Source of the DNA: JAFMKE01 sp037624485
GTDB lineage: Bacteria; Bacteroidota; Bacteroidia; Chitinophagales; UBA8649
NCBI GenBank assembly: GCA_037624485.1
Contig: JASJJC010000001.1
Span: 19,884-83,883, forward strand
Direction of reading: 5' to 3'
DNA: 64,000 nucleotides
The notes beneath the pieces are model-generated. The model was not told where the DNA came from, made no database searches, and worked only from the letters and a program-made list of their open reading frames with translations. Positions 35,864 through 45,310 of this stretch are shown here, piece after piece. Position 1 is the stretch's first letter, and every line of letters starts with the position of its first letter. The translations under genes were made by a program, and so were the position numbers.

Positions 35864-37273
35864 ATGAAAAAATATACTTCTCTTACCGCGTTACAGGCAG
35901 ATCTTAATGCAGGCATAATTAGTTGCAACCAACTCGTTCAGCATTTTTTAGAACAAATTGAATCCAAAAAAAAGTTAAATGTTTTTCTAGAGGTCTTTGG
36001 GGATGAGGCATTGGCTAGAGCTAATGAGCTAGATCTAAAAAGTGAATCAAAAGGTAAACTTTTTGGGATGGTCATTGGAATAAAGGATAATATTTGCTAC
36101 GCCAATCACAAGGTCTCAGCTTCATCTAAAATGCTTGAGAATTTTGAATCCTTATTTTCATCAACTGCTGTTGAGCGTCTTTTAGCGGAAGATGCGATAA
36201 TTATCGGGAGATTAAACTGTGACGAATTCGCCATGGGAGGGTCAAATGAGAATTCAGCCTTTGGACCTGTATTAAATGAAGCGGATAATACTCGTGTTTC
36301 GGGTGGATCTTCCGGAGGGAGTGCTGTAGCCGTCCAAGCAGGCTTGTGTCATGCTAGTTTAGGGTCCGATACGGGAGGATCAATTCGTCAACCTGCATCT
36401 TTCTGCGGTGTAGTTGGATTTAAACCTACTTATGGTAGGGTATCTCGACACGGTTTGATTGCCTTTGGTTCATCATTTGATCAAATAGGCCCATTTACCC
36501 ATAGTGTTGAGGATGCTCAAAAGATTTTGGAAGTTATTAATGGAGAGGATAGTTTTGATTCTACCGCTATTCAAAATACCGTTGATTCGTATAGCTTGGA
36601 ATCGGGAAATAAATATAAAATAACCTATTTTAAAGAGATTATTGAAAGTTCAGGATTAAATCCTGAGGTTAAAGCCTCTTTTGAGGATTTGATTCAAAAG
36701 CTTAAAGATCTCGGTCATCAAGTAGAAGCAAGAACTTTTCCATTATTGGATTATACAATTCCCACCTATTATGTCTTAACAACTGCTGAAGCTTCATCCA
36801 ATCTATCTAGATATGATGGGGTGCATTATGGTTACCGTTCTAATGATGCAGCAAATATGGATGAGGTTTACAAGAAGTCTAGATCGGAAGGTTTTGGAAA
36901 AGAAGTCAAAAATAGAATTATGTTAGGCACCTTTGTTTTGAGTGCAGGATATTATGATGCCTATTATTCAAAGGCTCAAAAGGTTAGAAGGATGCTGAGT
37001 GATGAGGTTCAAAAAATTTACCTTGATTTTGATTTTATCCTTTCTCCTACAACTCCCGCAGCAGCATTTAAGTTTGGCGAAAAAACAACGGATCCAGTTG
37101 AGATGTACCTTGAGGATATTTACACAGTATTGGCTAATCTAGTGGGTAATCCGGCTATTTCATTGCCACTATATAATACTAAAGATAAGCTGCCGGTAGG
37201 CATGCAGTTGATGGCTAACAACCAAGAAGAGGCTAAATTATTTTCTTTATCCAAGGTATTGATGAACGAGTAG
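35864..37273 (+). CDS. gatA: Glutamyl-tRNA(Gln)/aspartyl-tRNA(Asn) amidotransferase subunit A
   Basis: 469 residues of the amidase signature family: GIKDNI with the catalytic lysine near residue 76, the GGSSGGSAVAVQAG stretch with the cis-Ser, and the nucleophile region GSDTGGSIRQPASFCG. The GatA length and TPAAAFKFGE region fit. It releases ammonia from glutamine for conversion of misacylated Glu-tRNA(Gln) (or Asp-tRNA(Asn)). gatB and gatC are elsewhere. Genes for GatA are often beside tatA in Bacteroidota, as here. Confidence 0.94.
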   Translation: MKKYTSLTALQADLNAGIISCNQLVQHFLEQIESKKKLNVFLEVFGDEALARANELDLKSESKGKLFGMVIGIKDNICYANHKVSASSKMLENFESLFSSTAVERLLAEDAIIIGRLNCDEFAMGGSNENSAFGPVLNEADNTRVSGGSSGGSAVAVQAGLCHASLGSDTGGSIRQPASFCGVVGFKPTYGRVSRHGLIAFGSSFDQIGPFTHSVEDAQKILEVINGEDSFDSTAIQNTVDSYSLESGNKYKITYFKEIIESSGLNPEVKASFEDLIQKLKDLGHQVEARTFPLLDYTIPTYYVLTTAEASSNLSRYDGVHYGYRSNDAANMDEVYKKSRSEGFGKEVKNRIMLGTFVLSAGYYDAYYSKAQKVRRMLSDEVQKIYLDFDFILSPTTPAAAFKFGEKTTDPVEMYLEDIYTVLANLVGNPAISLPLYNTKDKLPVGMQLMANNQEEAKLFSLSKVLMNE

Positions 37274-37356
37274 TTTCTAGCGACTGTTAGATGGATTTCC
37301 AAGAGACAAATCGCTTAATTATTTTCGTAGTTTAACAAACGGTAAAACTTGCAATA

Positions 37357-38418
37357 ATGAAATTTTTAAATCCTTTACTTCTTGTTTTAGTTTTATTATG
37401 TATTTCCTGCAGTGGTGATGGAGAAAGTTCATTTGGCCTTTCAAATGTTTTGCCCTCCTCAACAGGCTCTGCCGATGAGCTTATGTTTATACTACCGGAT
37501 AATTTAAATTCAAGTTCAACCAAAAAGGCAATCAATCAAGCGTTTAAAAAATCATACCGAATATTGCCTCAAGAGGAAACAATCTTTAACATCAGCAAGG
37601 TTGATTTTAGTGCAGCTAATAGTTTGATGTATAGATTTAGAAATATTGTCCTAATGGCAGTAAGCAATCAAGAAAATGGCATTCTAAAAATGGCAAAAGA
37701 GGTTCTTTCAGCCAAAGAATTTGAAGAATTAGTAAATGGTGAAAAGCAAACGTTTATCATAAAGAATGTTTGGAGCAAACCACAGAACGTCATCTTTCTT
37801 TTTGGCAAGGATGCAGTCGATTTACAAGCCAATTTAACCGCAAGTGCTCCAAGTATTATTAATCATATTACAAAAACGGATTTAGCGGCACATAAAAAGA
37901 TCGCATACATCAATGGAGTCAATGGAAAGTTAAAGGAACAATGGCAAGAGTTTTATAATATTAGTCTAGATATCCCTTCTGAGTTTAAGCTCGCGGAGAA
38001 TGAGGGTAGCTTTGTTTCCTTAAGAAAGGATATTCCCAAGGGTATGATATTTATTTACTTTGATGTTGTCAGTTATAGCGGCAAAGTTCCTGATGTCAAT
38101 TATGGAATTACATTGCGGAATGAAAGAGGTAAATACGTAAGTAGCAGCTCTCTAAATAGTTATATGTCGACAGACAGTACACTTGGATTTATTGAAACTA
38201 AAACGATAAATAATCAAGTCATTAAGTATGAGACCAGCGGACTTTGGCGGATGGAAAATGATTTTATGGGCGGGCCATTTATTAATCAATACATTATTGA
38301 TGATATAAACAATAGAGTGATTTTGTTAGATGGATTCATATTTGCACCTGGTGAAGATCACAAGAAGCGATACATGCGTCAACTCGAGGCAATTTTTAGC
38401 ACATTAGCTATTGATTAG
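37357..38418 (+). CDS. DUF4837 family lipoprotein
   Basis: 353 residues. The signal ends in CISC, giving a lipidated Cys near residue 17. The mature protein begins with a glycine/serine linker and then SADELMFILPDNL, typical of the Bacteroidota DUF4837 family. The body has repeated pairs of an AAN/FRNIV strand and a helix. No enzymatic motif is recognised and the function is unknown. It follows gatA by 83 bp and is convergent with porP. Confidence 0.75.
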   Translation: MKFLNPLLLVLVLLCISCSGDGESSFGLSNVLPSSTGSADELMFILPDNLNSSSTKKAINQAFKKSYRILPQEETIFNISKVDFSAANSLMYRFRNIVLMAVSNQENGILKMAKEVLSAKEFEELVNGEKQTFIIKNVWSKPQNVIFLFGKDAVDLQANLTASAPSIINHITKTDLAAHKKIAYINGVNGKLKEQWQEFYNISLDIPSEFKLAENEGSFVSLRKDIPKGMIFIYFDVVSYSGKVPDVNYGITLRNERGKYVSSSSLNSYMSTDSTLGFIETKTINNQVIKYETSGLWRMENDFMGGPFINQYIIDDINNRVILLDGFIFAPGEDHKKRYMRQLEAIFSTLAID

Positions 38419-38432
38419 TTGGGTAGCTCAAC

Positions 38433-39491
38433 TTAAAAAGTAGGACAAAAACGTTCATAATTAATTCGTCCAGGTTCTGCTTGGTTGTGTATATATACTA
38501 CACTGATTTCTAGAGCACCTACAGATTTGCTAGCGCCTCTGAAGCCAGAAGTGTTAAAGTCGTAACTTATACCAACTCGTGTGTTCGATACTTCACCTCC
38601 TAGGGTAAGGATAGCCGCATCATTTTTAAAGCCATCTACTCCTCCAACTATACGAGCCCATGCTCCTGCAAATCCTTTAAAGTTTTCTGAAAAAGAATAT
38701 TCAAATCCAGACCCTAAATTAATTTGTTGAGCTTGCGTTTGCACCATGTATAGAAACGTAGGAAGTATTTTGAAATATTTCCCTGGTTTGATTGATAAAC
38801 CACCATGAGCAGTATAGCGCATGTTCAATTCATTTTTCTCTGCTTGTTGGTCGAGGAAATTTTCTCCTGGAGTTGTTAAGTGATTAGCAGCAAAGCCGAA
38901 ATAATAACTGAATTTCTCTGAAGCCATTGATGAAAATAATGCACCAGCATTTAAGTCAAAATAGCCAAAATTTCCTTGATTGAAATTACTCTCTCCATCA
39001 TCTATGAAAGGATTAAAACTATTAATAGTCCCATCAAACTGTTGTTCAAACAACAAATCATATCGAAAGATTCTTTTTTGAATGTATCCCGCCTGAAATC
39101 CAAGGGAAAGTCTACTTCTACCATACCTGTCTACTGCTTGATGATAGGCAAGAGAACCCATTACTGCATAAGTTGCTAAAGAGCCATTTCCCGCTTCATC
39201 TGCATAAAACATTGCTCCTACGCCTAAGCCATTATCTCTCAGTTTTTTTCGAAATAGAGAAGCATCAAATGATCCTTGGTAAGTGTTGTAGGGAGCGACA
39301 GAATTACTGGTTGGAATAGTAAACCATTGACCTCTGTAATTGGCTGCAACTCTAAAATCACCATTAATTAATCCTGTCATCGCAGGATTTAATGTAAGTG
39401 GTGAGGCATAATATTGCGAAAAATGAATGTCTTGAGCTGATGCTCCAAGAATAAGCATTAGTGTTAATACTATGAAGGAAAGTCTTTTCAT
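38433..39491 (-). CDS. PorP/SprF family type IX secretion outer-membrane protein
   Basis: 352 residues. A signal peptide (FIVLTLMLILGASAQ) is followed by the family start DIHFSQYYASPLTLNPAMTG. Regular beta strands then lead to a C-terminal segment. PorP/SprF proteins are barrels that help deliver or anchor type IX secretion substrates, including gliding adhesins whose C-terminal domains are of type B. Such genes usually accompany a large adhesin gene; none is adjacent here, so the partner is unknown. It is convergent with the DUF4837 gene. Confidence 0.9.
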   Translation of the reverse strand: MKRLSFIVLTLMLILGASAQDIHFSQYYASPLTLNPAMTGLINGDFRVAANYRGQWFTIPTSNSVAPYNTYQGSFDASLFRKKLRDNGLGVGAMFYADEAGNGSLATYAVMGSLAYHQAVDRYGRSRLSLGFQAGYIQKRIFRYDLLFEQQFDGTINSFNPFIDDGESNFNQGNFGYFDLNAGALFSSMASEKFSYYFGFAANHLTTPGENFLDQQAEKNELNMRYTAHGGLSIKPGKYFKILPTFLYMVQTQAQQINLGSGFEYSFSENFKGFAGAWARIVGGVDGFKNDAAILTLGGEVSNTRVGISYDFNTSGFRGASKSVGALEISVVYIHNQAEPGRINYERFCPTF

Positions 39492-39546
39492 ACTAGACTG
39501 GGTTTTTACTTAGGTGCATAAAGCACTAATTTAAACAAAAATTTAT

Positions 39547-40461
39547 TTAACGCTTTAATATACGTAGGAATTTCGGTAAAAGATTCAGTTTAATGTGATA
39601 ATAACTTGTCTTTTTTGCGCCAAATCCTTTGTAAAAGTTTGCCACCCCTTTTATCATTGAACCTTCAAAGTCCAAGTATTTATATTGCCCTGAGTTGGTT
39701 TGAATTAAGTGATCGATTAAAAAAGCCATTGCTCCTGATTTGTTTCCACTAGCGCTGCTTGCTGGTAGCAAGTTTATCAAGCGTTGAGGATGACTTATTA
39801 TGAAATTTGCAGCGATTAATTCATTTTGTTGATTATTTACACCAATTATAAATCCCATATTATAATGAATCGCTTTGTAAACTATTCGAAGGATTGAATA
39901 ATAATGTTTGTCCTTAAACCCTTTCACCTTTGGCCCGGTATGTTTTCTGTAGAAATCCGCAAAGGCCTCGGGAGATATTTGTTTGTTGATGACTAGTTCT
40001 TCTTTAGTAGCCTTTTTAACTTTCCTCAAAACATTACCCGAATATTGTTCTCGCAGTTCTGAGTATGTTGGCTTTAAATCTAGTAAATAATTGATTCTCT
40101 CCGCACTTTGACCAATTTCTGGAGCAAAATTACTTTCATTAAGAGACATATCGATGTACTTAACCCAACTCGGAATGGCATTAAAAAATTGCGTAGAGGT
40201 TTCTTTGCTGATAGGAAGATCGCTATAAATGCCTAGTTGTTGAGTGAAAAAAGGTTGATAGTTGTAATGGATGCCAAACTTCTTTCCCAAAACAATCGGC
40301 ATAACGATTTTATAATTCCCTACGACTAAGCCCATCCAATCTTCGCAAACATTATCGAGGTACCAGGTATATGCATAAGGGGGGGATCCAAGCGCAAAGT
40401 GAACGCAACCATTCCACCGCTTATCATCAATTTCTTCTCTTCGTTCTAATTTAATCTGCAT
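39547..40461 (-). CDS. FemAB/GNAT-fold acyl or aminoacyl transferase-like protein
   Basis: 304 residues without signal peptide. The middle and C-terminal parts (NVLRKVKKATKE, AFADFYRKHTGPKVKG, LIAANFIISHPQRLINLLPASSASG, and YLDFEGSMIKGVANFYKGFGAK) have the outline of the double GNAT fold of FemAB/LytR-type transferases and polysaccharide-linked acetyltransferases. The last element resembles the FEGS-x(6)-FYxxFG motif of that group. The substrate is unknown; peptidoglycan or polysaccharide modification is possible. It is divergent from ridA with a 55 bp gap. Confidence 0.7.
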   Translation of the reverse strand: MQIKLERREEIDDKRWNGCVHFALGSPPYAYTWYLDNVCEDWMGLVVGNYKIVMPIVLGKKFGIHYNYQPFFTQQLGIYSDLPISKETSTQFFNAIPSWVKYIDMSLNESNFAPEIGQSAERINYLLDLKPTYSELREQYSGNVLRKVKKATKEELVINKQISPEAFADFYRKHTGPKVKGFKDKHYYSILRIVYKAIHYNMGFIIGVNNQQNELIAANFIISHPQRLINLLPASSASGNKSGAMAFLIDHLIQTNSGQYKYLDFEGSMIKGVANFYKGFGAKKTSYYHIKLNLLPKFLRILKR

Positions 40462-40516
40462 ATTGTGCCCTAAAAATACGACTTTGCTTTATTTTTACGA
40501 TTAAAACCAAACAATC

Positions 40517-40897
40517 ATGAAAAAAGAAATCGTTAATACCATAAATGCTCCCGCTCCAATTGGGCCATATAACCAAGCAACAAAAGCAAACAACACTTTG
40601 TTTATCTCTGGCCAGATTCCTGCTGATCCCGCAACTGGTGAAATAATTAATTCTTCAATTGAAGATGAGACGCATATGGTTATGAAAAATTTAAAAGCAA
40701 TTTTAGATGAAGCTGGATTGGGCTTTGATAATGTTTTAAAGACCTCTATTTTTATTTCTGACATGGACAATTTTAACAAAATCAATACGGTTTATGGTTC
40801 CTATTTTACATCTGATTTCCCTGCAAGAGAAACTGTTCAAGTCTCTCGTTTACCCAAAGATGTCAATGTAGAAATTTCAGCCATTGCTAGTTTTTAA
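40517..40897 (+). CDS. ridA: RidA family reactive-intermediate deaminase
   Basis: 126 residues, standard length. APAPIGPYNQATKANNTLFISGQIP at the N-terminus, GLGFDNVLKTSIFISDMDNF in the middle, and the closing FPARETVQVSRLPKDVNVEISAIA with the conserved Arg define RidA/YjgF/UK114. It hydrolyses reactive enamine/imine products of serine and threonine dehydratases. It has no operon partner with an obvious link. Confidence 0.95.
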   Translation: MKKEIVNTINAPAPIGPYNQATKANNTLFISGQIPADPATGEIINSSIEDETHMVMKNLKAILDEAGLGFDNVLKTSIFISDMDNFNKINTVYGSYFTSDFPARETVQVSRLPKDVNVEISAIASF

Positions 40898-40960
40898 TAA
40901 AAGACTAGTTAAAATTCTTTAAATTAAGTAGTCAGTATTTTAAATGAATGCGACCTTTTC

Positions 40961-40968
40961 TATTTTTG
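40961..40968 (+). promoter_or_regulatory. -7 element upstream of the bat operon
   Basis: TATTTTTG lies 7 bases before the ATG of batB at 40976. Confidence 0.4.
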
Positions 40969-40975
40969 ATCAATA

Positions 40976-41977
40976 ATGTTGAAGTTAGCACATAGCGTTC
41001 ATTTGTGGGCATTGATTTTGAGCATATTTTTGCTTTTTTTCTTTGTTATTTTTTTGATTCGAAGGAAGCAGATTATAGCTCGTACTGGAAAGCAGCATCT
41101 GATTCAAAAGCTTGTTAATACAAGTAATGTGGGACGAAAGTACCTTAAGTTTGCATTGATGCTTCTGGCCTTTATCTCCTTAGTGATAGCTTGGGCCAAC
41201 CCGCTACTCGGTACCAAGTTTGAAAATGTAACAAGAGAAGGTATCGACGTCATTTTTGCTTTAGATGTTTCCAAGTCAATGAATGCGCAAGACATTGTCC
41301 CCAGCCGCATGCTTAAGGCCAAGCAAATAGTTTCTAAAGTAATCGACGAAATGAGTAATGATAGGATTGGATTGATCGTCTTTGCTGGGAATGCTTATCT
41401 TCAAATGCCCATTACGGTGGATTATTCAGGAGCAAAAATGTATCTTAAAACTGTCGATACAGATATGGTTCCAAGACAAGGAACGGCTATTTCGGAAGCC
41501 ATTCAATTGGCCATCGATTCCTACGATGATAATTCAGAAGGATATCAATCATTAGTCATATTATCAGATGGAGAAGATCATGATGGGGATGCTGAAAATC
41601 TTGCAAAAGAAGCACAAGAATTAGGGATTGTTATTCATACTATCGGTGTTGGTACATCTCAAGCTGCGAAAATACCTTTAGATGGTCGAGGAAATTTTAA
41701 AATGGATAATTCTGGAAATGTTGTGACCTCACAATTAAACGAAGAAATGTTAAAGAACCTCGCGGAGATAGGCGGCGGAAAATATTTAAATGCTGCATCC
41801 ACTGAAATATATGATGACATATTGGTCGTCCTAAATGGACAGGAAGGAAGGATGATTGATGAGAAAGTCTACACTAGCTTTAAGAATCATTTTCCAATAT
41901 TTTTGCTGATTGCGTTTATTGGCCTATGTTTAGAATTTATTCTTAGTGAGAGAAAATCGACATACTTGTCTTGGTAA
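40976..41977 (+). CDS. batB: BatB-type von Willebrand factor A domain membrane protein
   Basis: 333 residues. Membrane helices at about 10-28 and 57-75 and a C-terminal one (about 303-322) enclose a periplasmic or cytoplasmic vWA domain with an intact MIDAS site: DVSKS near 96, GTAISEA and ILSDGEDHDGD. The length and C-terminal helix fit BatB of the Bacteroides aerotolerance (Bat) operon. A MoxR ATPase, DUF58 protein and BatA normally come before it. Here the gene before it is ridA, so only B to E are present at this site. The next gene starts directly after its stop. Confidence 0.85.
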   Translation: MLKLAHSVHLWALILSIFLLFFFVIFLIRRKQIIARTGKQHLIQKLVNTSNVGRKYLKFALMLLAFISLVIAWANPLLGTKFENVTREGIDVIFALDVSKSMNAQDIVPSRMLKAKQIVSKVIDEMSNDRIGLIVFAGNAYLQMPITVDYSGAKMYLKTVDTDMVPRQGTAISEAIQLAIDSYDDNSEGYQSLVILSDGEDHDGDAENLAKEAQELGIVIHTIGVGTSQAAKIPLDGRGNFKMDNSGNVVTSQLNEEMLKNLAEIGGGKYLNAASTEIYDDILVVLNGQEGRMIDEKVYTSFKNHFPIFLLIAFIGLCLEFILSERKSTYLSW

Positions 41978-42769
41978 ATGAAAAAATTATTATTCATATC
42001 GATATTTACTCTTTTCATGGGATTGGTTTGGTCTCAAAGCACTTACCAATTAGTGAAACAAGGAAATAAAAAGTTTGAGACCGCCGAATATACAGAAGCG
42101 GAGGTTGCTTATCGTAAGGCCTTAGACAAGGACCCTTCTTTGGGTATAGCCGAATATAACCTTGGGAGTTCAAAGTATCAAGCAGGGGTTCATGATAATG
42201 CTATTTCAAGATTTCAAAAAGCGGTGGATAGTTTTCAAGACAAGGAGGATAAGGCACATGCTTACCATAATTTAGGGAATAGTTACTTAAGTAAAAAGGA
42301 ATATGAGCAAAGTATAGCGTCTTATAAAGAGGCCTTAAAACTAGTGCCGGATGATATGGATACAAAATATAATCTTGCTTATGCTCAACAGAAACTAATG
42401 GAGCAACAAGAGCAGGAAAACGAAGAGCAAGATAATCAAGATCAAGACCAAGACGAGCAAAATCAGGACGAGAATCAAGAAAAAAACGACCAAAAAGAGG
42501 ACGATCAGCAAGAAAATCAGGATCAGCAAGAGGGGGATGAGGAGAAAGAATCCAAAGATGATTCACAGCAAGAGGAGAAAGACGAGCCAAGGGAGGGAGA
42601 AGATGAGCAAGAAAAAGAAGAACAAGCCAAGCCCAAAGAGGGTCAGTTGAGTAAGGAGCAGGCAGACCAAATTCTTAAAATGTTAGAAAATGTAGAAGGC
42701 AAATTGCAAGAAAAGTTAGATGAGCCTGAAGGAGAGCCGATAAATATCAGCATAGAAAAAGACTGGTAA
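41978..42769 (+). CDS. batC: BatC: TPR protein with acidic/glutamine-rich tail
   Basis: 263 residues. A signal peptide (LLFISIFTLFMGLVWSQ), then three to four TPR units (residues about 20-135, such as AEVAYRKALDKDPSLGIAEYN), then a low-complexity Glu-Gln-Asp-Lys zone (about 138-225), and a short conserved C-terminal helix (LSKEQADQILKMLENVEGKLQEKL). This is the BatC layout. The acidic stretch is also why the other frames are open here. The ATG of batD overlaps its stop as TAATG. Confidence 0.85.
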   Translation: MKKLLFISIFTLFMGLVWSQSTYQLVKQGNKKFETAEYTEAEVAYRKALDKDPSLGIAEYNLGSSKYQAGVHDNAISRFQKAVDSFQDKEDKAHAYHNLGNSYLSKKEYEQSIASYKEALKLVPDDMDTKYNLAYAQQKLMEQQEQENEEQDNQDQDQDEQNQDENQEKNDQKEDDQQENQDQQEGDEEKESKDDSQQEEKDEPREGEDEQEKEEQAKPKEGQLSKEQADQILKMLENVEGKLQEKLDEPEGEPINISIEKDW

Positions 42770-44583
42770 TGACTCATCTGAAGTACATATTATTTTTACT
42801 AATATCGGTTTCGTCGATAAATGTATCTGCTCAGGCAAAATTTTATGCACAAGGTCCAAGTTCAGGTACTTTGGGAAAAGATTATAAGGTAGTTTTTGTG
42901 ATTGAAAATGCGGATGCATCCAATTTTAAAGCACCAAGTTTTGATGGATTTCAGGTCTTAAGTGGCCCTAATCAAAGCAGTAGTTATCAAAATATTAATG
43001 GGAAGATAACAAATTCAGTAAGTCTTTATTACTACTTACGTCCTTTAGCGGAAGGGGTTCTACTTATTGGAAAAGCATCGGTTATAATAGGTGGCAAACC
43101 CTGGTATACGGATGAAATTGAGGTAGATATTCAAGTCGCTAAACAAGCAATTGTAAATCAAAATGGCACTCAACAGAATCAAAACTCACCAAACCATTCA
43201 GTCAAACCGGATGATTGGAAACAGCAAGCAAAGGAGAACTTATTTGTCCGGTTGTATACTGATCAATCTAAACCATACGTGGGTGAGCAAATATTTGTTT
43301 ATGCCAAGCTTTACCAGCGGATAAATACAAATGGCTCGCAGGTGACAGCTTATCCGGAGTTTAAAGGGTTTTGGAAACAAGAAATAGAAATTACTAATAA
43401 CGAAGCCCAAATTGAAGAATATGGTGGCGTCCAGTATCAGACTTTTTTAGTGGGTAAATATGCTTTGTTTCCATTAAAAGAAGGCAAGCATTCTATTGAA
43501 TCTGTAAAAATGACTTCCATATTGCTTATTCCTGTGCCAAAAGAGGTCAACTATTGGGGGATGCGCCTTCAAACTATGAAATATGAGCAGGTGGAGTATA
43601 ACTATGCTAGCAATTCATTACTTATTGATGTTCAAGCTTTACCGCTTGAAAATAAACCAAGCGATTTTATTGGAGCAGTTGGAAATTTTAAAATAAATAC
43701 ATCAATTGATTCATCCGAGGTAAAAGTTGGCAGTCCCATTCATTACAAAGCCACTATTAGTGGTGTGGGCAACATAATGTCCATACAAGAACCAACAATT
43801 GATTTTCCTAGACAATTGGAGGTATATGATCCAGCAACGAATGAAAATATATCAAAAAAATCAAACTGGGTAAATGGGTCCAAAACGTATGATTATATCT
43901 TGGTGCCTCAATACCCGGGAAGGTATCATCTCCCATTACTAAGTTTTTCATATTTTGACACCAAAGATGACAGCTATAAAACACTAAAATCAGGGTCTTT
44001 TGAAATTAGTGTAAAAGGCGAAGCTCCGGTATTAGTCGTGGATCAAGTTGAGGCGAAAAAGGGTGATTCGAATCCATATGAACTTCAAGATATTTATTTA
44101 AGTTATGAGGATTTGGATGATGAGGGAAGTTTTTATACTTCTTGGAAATATAAATTTGGCTTGACAAGCCCATTTATGTTGTTCTTTCTATTTATGATAG
44201 GATTGCGTATGAAGGAAGAGTTTAAGCCAGATTTAATTGCACTTAGAAATAAGCGTGCTTCTCAAGAAGCTAAGAGGAGACTCAGAAAGGCTAAACAATT
44301 TTTAGATGGACAAGACCAACAGGCATTTTATAAAGAAATATTTAATGCCTTTAACGGGTATGTTGGTGACAAGTTAAATATTGAACAGGCAGATTTGAAT
44401 CGGGAATTTGTTTTGGAAAAATTTAAGGAAAAAAAGATAAGTGTGCACTTGGGCGAACAGTTTAATCAGGTCTTGAATAGCGCAGAAGAAGCTTTATATA
44501 GTCCTCAATCTTTTGGTAAAATGCAAGAAGACTATGACACGGCCATCACTTGGATTGTAAATATAGAAAATGAAATTGCTTAA
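42769..44583 (+). CDS. batD: BatD: exported beta-sandwich protein with membrane anchor
   Basis: 604 residues. A signal peptide (ILFLLISVSSINVSAQ), repeated immunoglobulin-like beta domains starting with KFYAQGPSSGTLGKDYKVVFVI, a membrane segment near residues 466-482 (FMLFFLFMIGLRM), and a cytoplasmic helical tail. NENLFVRLYTDQ-like stretches (here KENLFVRLYTDQSKPYVGEQ) are hallmarks of BatD. It is believed to act with the vWA proteins and MoxR chaperone in envelope stress tolerance. It overlaps batE by 14 bases. Confidence 0.9.
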   Translation: MTHLKYILFLLISVSSINVSAQAKFYAQGPSSGTLGKDYKVVFVIENADASNFKAPSFDGFQVLSGPNQSSSYQNINGKITNSVSLYYYLRPLAEGVLLIGKASVIIGGKPWYTDEIEVDIQVAKQAIVNQNGTQQNQNSPNHSVKPDDWKQQAKENLFVRLYTDQSKPYVGEQIFVYAKLYQRINTNGSQVTAYPEFKGFWKQEIEITNNEAQIEEYGGVQYQTFLVGKYALFPLKEGKHSIESVKMTSILLIPVPKEVNYWGMRLQTMKYEQVEYNYASNSLLIDVQALPLENKPSDFIGAVGNFKINTSIDSSEVKVGSPIHYKATISGVGNIMSIQEPTIDFPRQLEVYDPATNENISKKSNWVNGSKTYDYILVPQYPGRYHLPLLSFSYFDTKDDSYKTLKSGSFEISVKGEAPVLVVDQVEAKKGDSNPYELQDIYLSYEDLDDEGSFYTSWKYKFGLTSPFMLFFLFMIGLRMKEEFKPDLIALRNKRASQEAKRRLRKAKQFLDGQDQQAFYKEIFNAFNGYVGDKLNIEQADLNREFVLEKFKEKKISVHLGEQFNQVLNSAEEALYSPQSFGKMQEDYDTAITWIVNIENEIA

Positions 44584-45310
44584 ACATATCCTCATAATTC
44601 TCTTGCTTAATGCCGGGAGTGTTTTCGCCTCAGAAAAACTCTTTAGCGAAGCTAATATGGCTTATGAAGGAGGCAATTATAAAGAGGCTATTTCTAAGTA
44701 TGCAGCGATTTTAGAAACTAGCTCTAATGTGGTGGAGGTATACTTTAATATGGCGAATGCATATTATCGGATGGATGAACTGGGTTTGAGTATTCTATAC
44801 TTTGAAAAAGTACTAAAATTGGATCCAGCCAACCCCAAAGCCAAACATAATTTACAATTGGCATATTTAAAAAGCAACAATCAAATAGAACCCCTACCTA
44901 AGTTGATTTTTGTTGAATGGTGGCAACAATTACTTACTTATCGGTCTGCAAATTCTTGGGCTACTTGGGCCGTATGCTTAGCTTGGGTGGGTGTAGGTGT
45001 TTTTGCCTTGAACGGATTGATAAAAAAAACTTTTTTTAAGGCTTTTGCATGGGTGATCGTCTTGCTATGCTTGATGCATGTTTTTTTAGCGATTCAAAAT
45101 AACAAGCTTCAAATTGCTTATCATTATGCCATTATCATGAGTGAAGAAGTGCAGTTAAGGGCTGGACCAAATGCTTCGGATCAAGAGGTGCGTATAGCAT
45201 ATGAAGGTCTTAAAGTAGAATTGCTAGATAGAGTTGATGATTGGACAAAAATTCGCTTAGAGGACAATAATGAAGCTTGGATAGAGTCCAGTAAGCTGCT
45301 TAAAATTTAG
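44570..45310 (+). CDS. batE: BatE: TPR protein with SH3-like domain
   Basis: 246 residues. A signal peptide (HILIILLLNAGSVFASE), TPR units (ANMAYEGGNYKEAISKYAAIL, EVYFNMANAYYRMDELGLSILYFEKVL), two membrane segments (about 122-142 and 147-167), and a C-terminal bacterial SH3 domain (VQLRAGPNASDQEV through DWTKIRLEDNNEAWI). Its stop overlaps the convergent MetH-half stop by 4 bases. Confidence 0.85.
   Translation: MKLLKHILIILLLNAGSVFASEKLFSEANMAYEGGNYKEAISKYAAILETSSNVVEVYFNMANAYYRMDELGLSILYFEKVLKLDPANPKAKHNLQLAYLKSNNQIEPLPKLIFVEWWQQLLTYRSANSWATWAVCLAWVGVGVFALNGLIKKTFFKAFAWVIVLLCLMHVFLAIQNNKLQIAYHYAIIMSEEVQLRAGPNASDQEVRIAYEGLKVELLDRVDDWTKIRLEDNNEAWIESSKLLKI

Noticed and set aside
38407..38423. 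AGTTGGG-TAG-CTCAACT hairpin between DUF4837 and porP genes
   Set aside because: The stem is short with a mismatch-type pair and no T run on either strand, so it is not a convincing terminator.
42201..42590. Long minus-strand frame opposite batC
   Set aside because: It mirrors the acidic low-complexity tail of batC; no signal, motif or promoter supports it.
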